A DNA stretch of 64,000 nt from positions 5,756,501-5,820,500 of the forward strand of contig JAFFSR010000227.1 of the NCBI GenBank assembly GCA_017163975.1. Direction: 5' to 3'. The notes under the pieces were generated by a model, which was not told where the DNA came from, did not search any database, and saw nothing but the letters and a program-made list of their open reading frames with translations. This DNA comes from Anastatus disparis (Eukaryota; Arthropoda; Insecta; Hymenoptera; Eupelmidae). This document shows positions 25,121 to 36,225 of this stretch, piece after piece (the stretch's first letter is position 1; every line of letters starts with the position of its first letter). A program made the position numbers and the translations under genes.

Positions 25121-26918
25121 ACCATCTACCTTGTTTTACTGTCTATACATCATAAGCACAATTTCTATATACAAAGTTCTTGCGTCGATTGTCGCGCTTT
25201 CGAATATATACATACAGTGATTTCCCTTTGATCGAGCTTACACTGCGGGTCGTTTCCGTCGAGTGCACATATCGATCGTTTGTATATACGTACGCACATA
25301 TATATTCTCTTATATTGTATTGGGGTGCTGGACTTGTATATATGGTGACATACTGGTAGCTCGATGTAAAAACTTATATATGTGTGTATATATGCGTAAA
25401 TGTGTATGTGTACGGGTAGAGGTTCTCTTGAAAATGAAGGGGGGAAAAGAGAAGAGAAAAAGTTTTATTTATTCTGTATATGGTAGCGTGCAAAATTGTA
25501 TGTACGTTTCCTTGATTCTGGAAATTTTCGTTAAATTGGCCCTGACCAATCGCTGAGCACTTAATCGATGATAAATTGCTATATATATATATATATGTTT
25601 ATTGTTGTATACACTTTGCAGGACTTTATGCTTTGCGATACACGAGATGAGTTTGGTATTGTCATTGAGAATTGATAGAAAATTTGAGGATGAAAGGAGA
25701 AAAAGTTACTTTTAGTCGTTCGAAATTGTAATAACTTACTGGTTTCAATGTTCGGATATATTGAAAAAATTAAAAATAATCGGTATAGAATGGAAAAAAA
25801 AATATTCCAATTACAGTTAAAAAATTTTAAATAAAAACGATTAAAATCAATAAGCATGAAATAATTAGCTGGACTTAATCATTAAATATTAAACTTAAAT
25901 GTAATTTAATAATGATTGCAAGAATTAATTAAAAGAGATAATTGCCAACCGTTTAAAATCCAATTAAAACAGTCGCAAACTTTTCCAGTTCAACGCTTAA
26001 ACTCGTTTTACCGCATCCAATATTGACAAAATACTTTAAAATATTCCTCATGAAAAAAAGTTTCATAATTTCTAAAACAATTAGCTCGAGTCTTCAACTT
26101 TTCAACTTATGCTTATTAACAATGCATATAGTTTTAATCCGCACGTGTTTCTAACTAAATGAATCCCTTTAAAAGGAGAAAAAAACAACAAAACTTTACT
26201 TCAGTCCTCCTGAATTCAAATCATATAGCAGACACGCGTCTATATAAACCTCATCCTCAAAAAAAGGGAGCAAAAACTAGCCTGTATAGAAGAGATGAAA
26301 GGCATCGAATTTCCGCATCTGTTTTGAATGCAGAAAGGTTCGAACGTTACTCTCTCTCTTTCTCTCGTTCTCTCTTTTTCTTTATAGCTTTTCACTATTA
26401 TTGTGAACTTGGCATTTGCAGGCTTTTGTGGTAAACCACGGACAAAAGAACGGCTTTTTCGACAATATATATATGTGTGCATGTGTGCGCTATACACATA
26501 TATGTATGTGCAACGCAAACTCACTCTCTCTTTCCAACAGTATGAATTCGACCACACGAAAAGTTTTCTTTTTACTTTATTGTTATAACTTTTCAGCTCT
26601 ATACCATATATAATATGAGATTTGTATTAATATGCGATGGCGAGTTGTGCGTAGACGTACTATGTGATTTGATACTGCATGAAAATGAAGGATGAAGAAT
26701 AATAAAAGAAAAGTACGTTTTGCATTTAATTTAGTTTGTTATATATATATTGCATCCGATGAAGCTTTTCATTGGTTTTAACGAAGGTGAGGGCATAGTT
26801 ATATAATAGTAAATTTTTTCGGATGAATTTTGTAATAGGGAATTTTATTTGACATAAAATATTATTTTACTTTTGGATAGTATGGTTTAATGTTAAAGAA
26901 ATTAATTATTATTATATA
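25121..26918. other. Intergenic sequence with two less A+T-rich islands
   Basis: Islands at about 25.13-25.56 kb and 26.2-26.7 kb contain short TATATA/GTATAT tracts and a TCTCTCT tract (26,350-26,374). No exon, RNA gene or dispersed repeat recognised. Confidence 0.35.
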
Positions 26919-26981
26919 TATATTTACATGAATTTTTCGCGCAGTTATATCTAAATGGCGCGAAAAATTCATGTAAATATA
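26919..26981. repeat. Perfect 24-bp inverted repeat (hairpin)
   Basis: Arms at 26,919-26,942 and 26,958-26,981 are exactly complementary over 24 bases, separated by a 15-base loop. The inner ends of the stem are CGCGC/GCGCG and the remainder is A+T-rich. Perfect complementarity suggests a young foldback insertion or a maintained structure. No reading frame. Confidence 0.85.
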
Positions 26982-27620
26982 ACAATCAACCTCTTAACGA
27001 AAAATTAACAAATAAATATAGTTTATATAAGTGAAATACACAAAGTGCTTAAATCAATTATCCACTCTTTTCATTTACTGCAAATGATCAAAGTAAGAGC
27101 ATAACATTATATTTCAATATTATCATATATTGCCTCAAGTATATTTAATTGTGAGAGCGGTTCACTTTTGATAGAGCTTTCTACCACTAAGCATTTCATA
27201 TTTTTATTTTAATAAAAATATTTGAAATATATCTATTAAAATCACATGAGTTTGAATTAACATAAACATATTTTTAAATTTTACTTTTGGTGTAAGGACA
27301 GGGCTTCACAAGGGTATACAAAACGGATATTACATCAGTACTCACAAATAATGTCTATCTTTTTAATTTCTTGTAAAATTTTAGAAAATAAAATGCATAA
27401 GACTTCTTTTAGATTATAAAAAAGGATTTATGGGAGTAACTTATTATACACCTTTTATATTCCAAACTATCCTATACTCCGATAGTTTAACTAATCCCTT
27501 TAGGATCATAGGTATTCTGTTCTGAATTTAAATCGTGAATACCATTCTGAGTTCAACCTTTGAACAGTGATATACCTATTCAAGTTATTTTATACAATTT
27601 ATATAATTAATAAAGCAAAG

Positions 27621-27857
27621 ATGGATTTAACATATAAAAATTGTCAATTATTATCATCAGAGAGTAGGCAAAAATTATTCGAACTGTGCAAGAGTCGCGG
27701 AAGCGAATTTGCAAAGAAAAAAAAACAACACTTACAAAAACATTACAATTGCAGAGCTCATGATTCAACGACGACACCAGAAATCAAGAAGGAATCACAA
27801 GAAGCAGCAGACTCTACTCAAAATAACAACCAATCCAATATTTGGCGACCGTTTTAG
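27621..27857 (+). CDS. 78-codon frame of tandem unit 1, unknown function
   Basis: Open frame of 78 codons ending in ...NIWRPF. It is not recognised as any family. It is hydrophilic, with no signal peptide or membrane segment. The middle is basic (RGSEFAKKKKQHLQKHYNC) and the C-terminus is Thr/Gln/Asn/Ser-rich. Compared with unit 2 it has the same length and no indels, but most of the dozen or so differences change the amino acid (for example K to N, A to S, E to V, A to T), so there is little sign of purifying selection. It may be a passenger frame rather than a gene. Its nearest upstream in-frame stop is ~60 bases before the ATG. Confidence 0.3.
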   Translation: MDLTYKNCQLLSSESRQKLFELCKSRGSEFAKKKKQHLQKHYNCRAHDSTTTPEIKKESQEAADSTQNNNQSNIWRPF

Positions 27858-28200
27858 TTTTAGATCACATGATAATTACACGAAGAATAATTCTATCGTA
27901 AAAATTACTATTTGACGCAATAACCGTTGGACATATTTTATTTGTATAAAAATTTCTATTTTAAATAATAACAATTCCTATATATATAGTAAAAATTCTA
28001 AATTTTGATTATTTTTACTATTTAAAATGAAAATTTTTATTATTCGAAATAGTAATTTTTATACGCATAAAGTATGTCCTACGGTAACTGTTTAAAATAG
28101 TAATTTTTTTAATGGAATTTGTAATATTTACAATAGGATTTTTCTCTGTGTATTAATAGCTATTGAGTTTATTAAAAGTTTTTCACAAATATAAACAAGT

Positions 28201-28205
<5 letters not shown>

Positions 28206-28255
<50 letters not shown>

Positions 28256-28256
28256 T
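28206..28256. repeat. (TA)n-(TG)n microsatellite in unit 1
   Basis: About 19 TA followed by TG repeats, at the same relative position in units 2-4, where it is shorter (for example 30,136-30,161). Confidence 0.85.
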
Positions 28257-29552
28257 TTTTCGTGTGTGGGTATGTGTGATGGCATGCGCAAGCGTGTGTG
28301 TGTATCTAAACATGTGTGCATGTGTGAGTTTATGAAAATATTTTTCAGTTATGGATAATTTTTAATAACTGTTAATATATGTGAAAAACTGTAAATAAAT
28401 TAACAAGCTGTAAATAACTGAGAATCACTGTAAGTACGTGTAAATAACTGAGAATCACTGTAAGTACGTGTAAATAACAGTAAATAACTATAAATAACTA
28501 TATATCGTATTAAAATTTTGAAGTTGAGGTTCCGGTAATTTTTTATTCCGGACCCTATTGTTGGTATGGTAAGTAATTGAAAATAACAGTCAATAGGCGG
28601 GAAAAACTAAATAAATTTAAGAAGCTTCGAATAATTATAAATGAGTGTAAGTGGCTGTAAATAATTATAAATAATAACGAAATTAAAACATTATTGAAAA
28701 TTCAAAGAACTGAATAAAACTACTAGTAATTATAGCTTACAGTTAATATTTGCTATTAACTGTTTATATATATATTATTATTAACTGTTATCAGCTGCTA
28801 ATGATTATTATTAATGTTTTAATTGCGTTAGTTATTAACAATTATTTACAGTATTTTATGATTTCTCACAAAAATCATTTCCATGTAGATAACCTTAAAA
28901 ATGACGCAGGGTAGAGCCTAAGCATTCATCATAAATTACTTATAAATAAGGATACCTATAACGGACACTACACCTGTATTCTTAGATAATGCCTATTTTT
29001 TCATTTTATTGTAAAATTTTAGGAAACGAAATGCATTAGTTTGTAGTATGTACTACAAAGATTAATAAATTAAATTTTATTATAAACTCACTATTTAGTA
29101 AGAAATTCAGGTTTCAATAATATATATTGAAAATGTTCGATTTTGTATTGAAAACCAAAATTTTTAAAAATTAATGTATGAAATGATTATAAATTTAAAT
29201 AAATAATATCTTATAGGCAGATATTACAAGTTAATAGATTTCGTTTCCAATAAAATGAAAAGATAGTCAATATTCATAAACCTGAATAATCTTAATAACT
29301 AGACATAGCAAATTCAGCCCCTCCTTAGTTGATGGCCCCTTTCAGGTTATTAAAAAGGGATTTATGGGAGGGATTTATATAGCTTTTAGATCCCAAAAGA
29401 AAGGTATACTCCGATAGTTTAACTAATCTCTTTAGGACATTAGGTATTCTGTTCTGAATTGAAATCGTCAATACCATTCTGAGTTCAACCTTTGAACGGA
29501 GATATACCTATTCAAGTTATTTTATATAATTTATATAATTAATAAAGCAAAG

Positions 29553-29789
29553 ATGGATTTGACATATAATAATTGTCAATTATTATCATCAGAGAGTAGG
29601 CAAAAATTATTCGAACTGTGCAAAAGTCGCGGAAGCGAATTTGCAAAGAAAAGAAAACAACACTTACAAAAACATTACAATTGCAGATCTCATGATTCAA
29701 CGACGACACCGGTAATCAACAAGGAATCACAAGAAACAGCAGACTCTACTCAAAATACGAACCAATCCAATATTTGGCGACCGTTTTAG
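29553..29789 (+). CDS. 78-codon frame of tandem unit 2, unknown function
   Basis: Same frame as in unit 1 and identical at the protein level to the frames of units 3 and 4. The ATG follows AATAAAGCAAAG. No domain recognised; a basic central segment (KKRKQHLQKHYNCR) and two cysteines 34 residues apart, after the one near the N-terminus (three in total). Identity among units 2-4 reflects sequence homogenisation of the whole unit, not selection on the frame alone, because the flanking non-coding DNA is equally identical. Confidence 0.3.
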   Translation: MDLTYNNCQLLSSESRQKLFELCKSRGSEFAKKRKQHLQKHYNCRSHDSTTTPVINKESQETADSTQNTNQSNIWRPF

Positions 29790-30132
29790 TTTTAGATCAC
29801 ATGATAATTACACAAAGAAAAATTCTGTCTTAAAAATTACTATTTGACGCAGAAACCGTTAGGCATATTTTATTTGTATGAAAATTTCTATTTTGAATAA
29901 TAACAATTTCTATATATATAGTAAAAATTCTAAATTTTGATTATTTTTACTATTTAAAATGAAAATTTTTATTATTCGAAATAGTAATTTTTGTACGCAT
30001 AAAGTATGTCCTACGGTAACTGTTTAAAATAGTAATTTTTTTAATGGAATTTGTAATATTTACAATAGGATTTTTCTCTGTGTATTAATAGCTATTGAGT
30101 TTATTAAAAGTTTTTCACAAATATAAACAAGT

Positions 30133-30163
<31 letters not shown>

Positions 30164-30642
30164 TTTTTCGTGTGTGGATATGTGTGATATCATGCGCAAG
30201 CGTGTGTGTGTATCTTAACATGTGTACATGTGTGAGTTTATGGAAATATTTTTCAATTATGGATAATTTTTAATAACTGTTAATATATGTGAAAAACTGT
30301 AAATAAATTAACAAGCTGTAAATAACTGAGAATCACTGTAAGTACGTGTAAATAACAATAAATAACTATAAATAACTATATATCGTATTAAAATTTTAAG
30401 GTTGAGGCTTCGGTAATTTTTTATTCCGGACCCTCAATTGTTGGTATGGTAAGTAATTGGAAATAATAGTTAATAGGCGTAAAAAACTAAATAAATTTAA
30501 AAAGCTTCGAATAATTATAAATAACTGTAAGTAACTGTAAATAATTATAAATATTAAATGAAATTCAAACATCGTTAAAAATTCAAAGAACTGAATAAAA
30601 CTACTAGTAATTATAACTTACAGTTAATATTTGCTATTAACT

Positions 30643-30644
<2 letters not shown>

Positions 30645-30726
<82 letters not shown>
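30645..30726. repeat. Long (TA)n microsatellite in unit 2
   Basis: About 40 uninterrupted TA repeats between CTGTTTA and TTATTAACTG. The same site is a TA tract in unit 4 and carries the Helitron-like insertion in unit 3. Confidence 0.9.
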
Positions 30727-30730
<4 letters not shown>

Positions 30731-31505
30731 AACTGTTATCAGCTGCTGATAATTACTATTAATGTTTTAATTGCGTTAGTTATTAACAATTATTTACAGT
30801 TTTTTATGATTTCTCATAAAAATAATTTCCATATAGGTAACCTTAAAAATGACGCAGGGTAGAGCCTAAGCAGTGTTTATTATAAATTACTTATAATTAA
30901 GGATACCTATAACGGACACTACACCTGTACTCTTAGAGAATGCCTTTTTTTTTCATTTTATTGTTAAATTTTAGGAAACGAATTGCATTAGTTTGTAGTA
31001 TGTACTACAAAGATCAATGAATTAAATTTTTAAATAAACTCACTATTTAGTGAGAATTTTAGGTTTTGATATTATATATTAAAAATTTTCGATTTTTAAT
31101 TGAAATCTAAAATTTTAAAAAACTAATGTATGAAATGATTTTAAAATTTAAATAAATAATATCTTATAGGCAGATATTGCAAGTTAATAGATTTCGTTTC
31201 CAATAAAATGAAAAGATAGTCAATATTCATAAACCTGAATAATCTTAATAACTAGACATAGCAAATTCAACCCCTCCTTAGTTAATGGCCCCTTTCAGGT
31301 TATTAAAAAGGGATTTATGGGAGGGATTTATATAGCTTTTAGATCCCAAAAGAAAGGTATACTCCGATAGTTTAACTAATCTCTTTAGGACATTAGGTAT
31401 TCTGTTCTGAATTGAAATCGTCAATACCATTCTGAGTTCAACCTTTGAACGGAGATATACCTATTCAAGTTATTTTATATAATTTATATAATTAATAAAG
31501 CAAAG

Positions 31506-31742
31506 ATGGATTTGACATATAATAATTGTCAATTATTATCATCAGAGAGTAGGCAAAAATTATTCGAACTGTGCAAAAGTCGCGGAAGCGAATTTGCAAA
31601 GAAAAGAAAACAACACTTACAAAAACATTACAATTGCAGATCTCATGATTCAACGACGACACCGGTAATCAACAAGGAATCACAAGAAACAGCAGACTCT
31701 ACTCAAAATACGAACCAATCCAATATTTGGCGACCGTTTTAG
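31506..31742 (+). CDS. 78-codon frame of tandem unit 3, unknown function
   Basis: Protein-identical to the frame of unit 2. The surrounding leader and 3' flank are also essentially identical, marking units 2 and 3 as a very recent duplication, or possibly an assembly artefact. Not assigned to any family. Confidence 0.3.
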   Translation: MDLTYNNCQLLSSESRQKLFELCKSRGSEFAKKRKQHLQKHYNCRSHDSTTTPVINKESQETADSTQNTNQSNIWRPF

Positions 31743-32606
31743 TTTTAGATCACATGATAATTACACAAAGAAAAATTCTGTCTTAAAAATTACTATTTGA
31801 CGCAGAAACCGTTAGGCATATTTTATTTGTATGAAAATTTCTATTTTGAATAATAACAATTTCTATATATATAGTAAAAATTCTAAATTTTGATTATTTT
31901 TACTATTTAAAATGAAAATTTTTATTATTCGAAATAGTAATTTTTGTACGCATAAAGTATGTCCTACGGTAACTGTTTAAAATAGTAATTTTTTTAATGG
32001 AATTTGTAATATTTACAATAGGATTTTTCTCTGTGTATTAATAGCTATTGAGTTTATTAAAAGTTTTTCACAAATATAAACAAGTTATATATATATATAT
32101 ATGTGTGTGTGTGTTTTTTCGTGTGTGGATATGTGTGATATCATGCGCAAGCGTGTGTGTGTATCTTAACATGTGTACATGTGTGAGTTTATGGAAATAT
32201 TTTTCAATTATGGATAATTTTTAATAACTGTTAATATATGTGAAAAACTGTAAATAAATTAACAAGCTGTAAATAACTGAGAATCACTGTAAGTACGTGT
32301 AAATAACAATAAATAACTATAAATAACTATATATCGTATTAAAATTTTAAGGTTGAGGCTTCGGTAATTTTTTATTCCGGACCCTCAATTGTTGGTATGG
32401 TAAGTAATTGGAAATAATAGTTAATAGGCGTAAAAAACTAAATAAATTTAAAAAGCTTCGAATAATTATAAATAACTGTAAGTAACTGTAAATAATTATA
32501 AATATTAAATGAAATTCAAACATCGTTAAAAATTCAAAGAACTGAATAAAACTACTAGTAATTATAACTTACAGTTAATATTTGCTATTAACTGTTTATA
32601 TATATA

Positions 32607-32965
32607 TCTCTCTATATAATAAAGATATATCGCCTACGCCGCCGCCGCCGCCGCCGCCGCCGTGTATAAGAATTTTATGTGCCCTCAGTTAGCTGAAATT
32701 CAGCTAAAATTTAGCTGAAAGTTAGCTAAAAGTTAGCTGAAATTCAGATAAAATTTAGCTGAAAGTTAGCTAAAAGTTGGCTGAAATTCAGATAAAATTC
32801 AGCTGAAAGTTAGCTGAGAGATAGCTGAAAGGTAGTTAATTGTTAGCTAATTTAATTAATTGTTATCTAATTTAAGAACGTTCTCTTGGAAATCGATATT
32901 GATTTGATAATTGATATTGACAATGGGGGGGTTGTGAGGCAGAAGCGAGTGAGGGGGACCCCTAG
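32607..32965 (+). mobile_element. Helitron-like non-autonomous insertion in tandem unit 3
   Basis: A 359-bp segment present only in unit 3, inside the (TA)n tract that is uninterrupted in units 2 and 4, so empty sites are visible in the same array. It begins TCTCTCTATATAAT after an A and ends GGGGACCCCTAG before a T. That matches the Helitron signature (5' TC, 3' CTAG, insertion between A and T, no target duplication). Inside are a (GCC)n tract (about 32,637-32,662) and degenerate 10-11-bp repeats of the type TTAGCTGAAA (32,688-32,860). No replicase/helicase frame, so non-autonomous. The usual 3' hairpin is not convincing (only a short GGGG...CCCC), which keeps the class assignment tentative. 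Confidence 0.6.

Positions 32966-33020
<55 letters not shown>
32966..33020. repeat. (TA)n microsatellite after the insertion in unit 3
   Basis: Remaining part of the TA tract into which the 359-bp element inserted. It ends ATGTATATTATTAACTG as in unit 4. Confidence 0.85.
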
Positions 33021-33022
<2 letters not shown>

Positions 33023-33800
33023 TATTAACTGTTATCAGCTGCTGATAATTACTATTAATGTTTTAATTGCGTTAGTTATTAACAATTATTTACAGTTTTT
33101 TATGATTTCTCATAAAAATAATTTCCATATAGGTAACCTTAAAAATGACGCAGGGTAGAGCCTAAGCAGTGTTTATTATAAATTACTTATAATTAAGGAT
33201 ACCTATAACGGACACTACACCTGTACTCTTAGAGAATGCCTTTTTTTTCATTTTATTGTTAAATTTTAGGAAACGAATTGCATTAGTTTGTAGTATGTAC
33301 TACAAAGATCAATGAATTAAATTTTTAAATAAACTCACTATTTAGTGAGAATTTTAGGTTTTGATATTATATATTAAAAATTTTCGATTTTTTATTGAAA
33401 TCTAAAATTTAAAAAAACTAATGTATGAAATGATTTTAAAATTTAAATAAATAATATCTTATAGGCAGATATTGCAAGTTAATAGATTTCGTTTCCAATA
33501 AAATGAAAAGATAGTCAATATTCATAAACCTGAATAATCTTAATAACTAGACATAGCAAATTCAACCCCTCCTTAGTTAATGGCCCCTTTCAGGTTATTA
33601 AAAAGGGATTTATGGGAGGGATTTATATAGCTTTTAGATCCCAAAAGAAAGGTATACTCCGATAGTTTAACTAATCTCTTTAGGACATTAGGTATTCTGT
33701 TCTGAATTGAAATCGTCAATACCATTCTGAGTTCAACCTTTGAACGGAGATATACCTATTCAAGTTATTTTATATAATTTATATAATTAATAAAGCAAAG

Positions 33801-34037
33801 ATGGATTTGACATATAATAATTGTCAATTATTATCATCAGAGAGTAGGCAAAAATTATTCGAACTGTGCAAAAGTCGCGGAAGCGAATTTGCAAAGAAAA
33901 GAAAACAACACTTACAAAAACATTACAATTGCAGATCTCATGATTCAACGACGACACCGGTAATCAACAAGGAATCACAAGAAACAGCAGACTCTACTCA
34001 AAATACAAACCAATCCAATATTTGGCGACCGTTTTAG
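33801..34037 (+). CDS. 78-codon frame of tandem unit 4, unknown function
   Basis: Protein-identical to units 2 and 3, with one silent difference seen (ACA instead of ACG in the Thr codon before the last NQSNIWRPF). Function unknown. The comments on units 1 and 2 apply. Confidence 0.3.
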   Translation: MDLTYNNCQLLSSESRQKLFELCKSRGSEFAKKRKQHLQKHYNCRSHDSTTTPVINKESQETADSTQNTNQSNIWRPF

Positions 34038-34380
34038 TTTTAGATCACATGATAATTACACAAAGAAAAATTCTGTCTTAAAAATTACTATTTGACGCAG
34101 AAACCGTTAGGCATATTTTATTTGTATGAAAATTTCTATTTTGAATAATAACAATTTCTATATATATAGTAAAAATTCTAAATTTTGATTATTTTTACTA
34201 TTTAAAATGAAAATTTTTATTATTCGAAATAGTAATTTTTGTACGCATAAAGTATGTCCCACGGTAACTGTTTAAAATAGTAATTTTTTTAATGGAATTT
34301 GTAATATTTACAATAGGATTTTTCTCTGTGTATTAATAGCTATTGAGTTTATTAAAAGTTTTTCACAAATATAAACAAGT

Positions 34381-34411
<31 letters not shown>

Positions 34412-34889
34412 TTTTTCGTGTGTGGATATGTGTGATATCATGCGCAAGCGTGTGTGTGTATCTTAACATGTGTACATGTGTGAGTTTATGGAAATATTTT
34501 TCAATTATGGATAATTTTTAATAACTGTTAATATATGTGAAAACTGTAAATAAATTAACAAGCTGTAAATAACTGAGAATCACTGTAAGTACGTGTAAAT
34601 AACAGTAAATAACTATAAATAACTATATATCGTATTAAAATTTTAAGGTTGAGGCTTCGGTAATTTTTTATTCCGGACCCTCAATTGTTGGTATGGTAAG
34701 TAATTGGAAATAATAGTTAATAGGCGTAAAAAACTAAATAAATTTAAAAAGCTTCGAATAATTATAAATAACTGTAAGTAACTGTAAATAATTATAAATA
34801 TTAAATGAAATTCAAGCATTATTGAAAATTCAAAGAACTGAATAAAACTACTAGTAATTATAACTTACAGTTAATATTTGCTATTAACT

Positions 34890-34892
<3 letters not shown>

Positions 34893-34939
<47 letters not shown>

Positions 34940-34957
34940 GTATATATATATGTATAT
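34893..34957. repeat. (TA)n microsatellite in unit 4
   Basis: TA tract with one ACGTA interruption, at the site equivalent to 30,645-30,726 in unit 2. Confidence 0.85.
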
Positions 34958-35729
34958 TATTAACTGTTATCAGCTGCTGATAATTACTATTAATGTTTTA
35001 ATTGCGTTAGTTATTAACAATTATTTACAGTATTTTATGATTTCTCATAAAAATAATTTCCATATAGGTAACCTTAAAAATGACGCAGGGTAGAGCCTAA
35101 GCAGTGTTTATTATAAATTACTTATAATTAAGGATACCTATAACGGACACTACACCTGTACTGTTAGATAATGCCTATTTTTTCATTTTATTGATAAAAT
35201 TTTAGGAAACGAATTGCATTAGTTTGTAGTATGTACTACAAAGATCAATGAATTAAATTTTTAAATAAACTCACTATTTAGTGAGAATTTTAGGTTTTGA
35301 TATTATATATTAAAAATTTTCAATTTTTTATTGAAATCTAAAATTTTAAAAAACTAATGTATGAAATGATTTTAAAATTTAAATAAATAATATCTTATAG
35401 GCAGATATTGCAAGTTAATAGATTTCGTTTCCAATAAAATGAAAAGATAGTCAATATTCATAAACCTGAATAATCTTAATAACTAGACATAGCAAATTCA
35501 ACCCCTCCTTAGTTAATGGCCCCTTTCAGGTTCTTAAAAAGGGATTTATGGAAAGGACTTATATATCTTTCAAATCTCAAAAGGAGCGTACACTCCAATT
35601 TTTTAATTAATCTATTTAGGATATTATGTATTCTATTCTGAATTTAAATCGTGAATACCATTCAACCTTTGAACGGTGATATACCTATTCAAGTTATTTC
35701 ATATAATTTATATAATTAATAAAGCAATG

Positions 35730-35978
35730 ATGGATTGGACATATAATAATTTTCAATTATTATCATCAAAGAGTAGGCAAAAATTATTCGAACTGTGCAA
35801 GAGTCGCGGAAGCGAATTTGCAAAGAAAAAAAAACAACACTTACAAAAACATTACAATTGCAGATTTCACGATTCAACGAGGACACCAGAAATCAAGAGG
35901 GAATCACGACTGTTGTTACACAACAGTCTTAAAAAAATCATTATGCACAATTTTTATACAGTTGTATACACTCTATAA
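35730..35978 (+). pseudogene. Broken copy of the 78-codon frame, tandem unit 5
   Basis: Homologous to the other copies for about 59 codons, with extra substitutions (L to W, C to F, E to K, C-terminal R changes). Similarity then stops abruptly at about 35,907, where unrelated sequence replaces the 3' part. The frame therefore ends in a different, non-homologous tail. The break coincides with a perfect 9-bp inverted repeat (35,908-35,916 / 35,920-35,928). Confidence 0.6.
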
Positions 35979-36052
35979 AAAATGATAAACAATGGTAGAA
36001 AAATATTTTCTATAAATATTTAATAGGTGGAACAGTGACCAACTGGATCCTT

Positions 36053-36225
36053 GGGGCAAATTCGACTGGCACCACTTTATATAAATATAAGAAAATGTTA
36101 GAGGACTAAAATGATCGTAAAAATACTATAAGAAAGAAAGTAAATTAATGCAACAAAATAAAAATTTCAATGGAAAATAAATATTTATTACATTTTTATA
36201 TTATGTTGCGCCAGTCTGGTTTGCC
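36053..36225. repeat. Possible foldback element within degraded unit 5
   Basis: Imperfect 20-bp inverted repeat: GGGGCAAATTCGACTGGCAC at 36,053-36,072 against the reverse complement of 36,206-36,225 (16 of 20 match). It bounds 173 bp of A+T-rich DNA not present in units 1-4. Possibly a MITE that contributed to the decay of this unit. Confidence 0.35.

Noticed and set aside
27567..27620. N-terminal extension of the unit 1 frame
   Set aside because: It has no ATG (it would start at GTG), and the equivalent position in units 2-4 lacks even that. The ATG at 27,621 is the common start.
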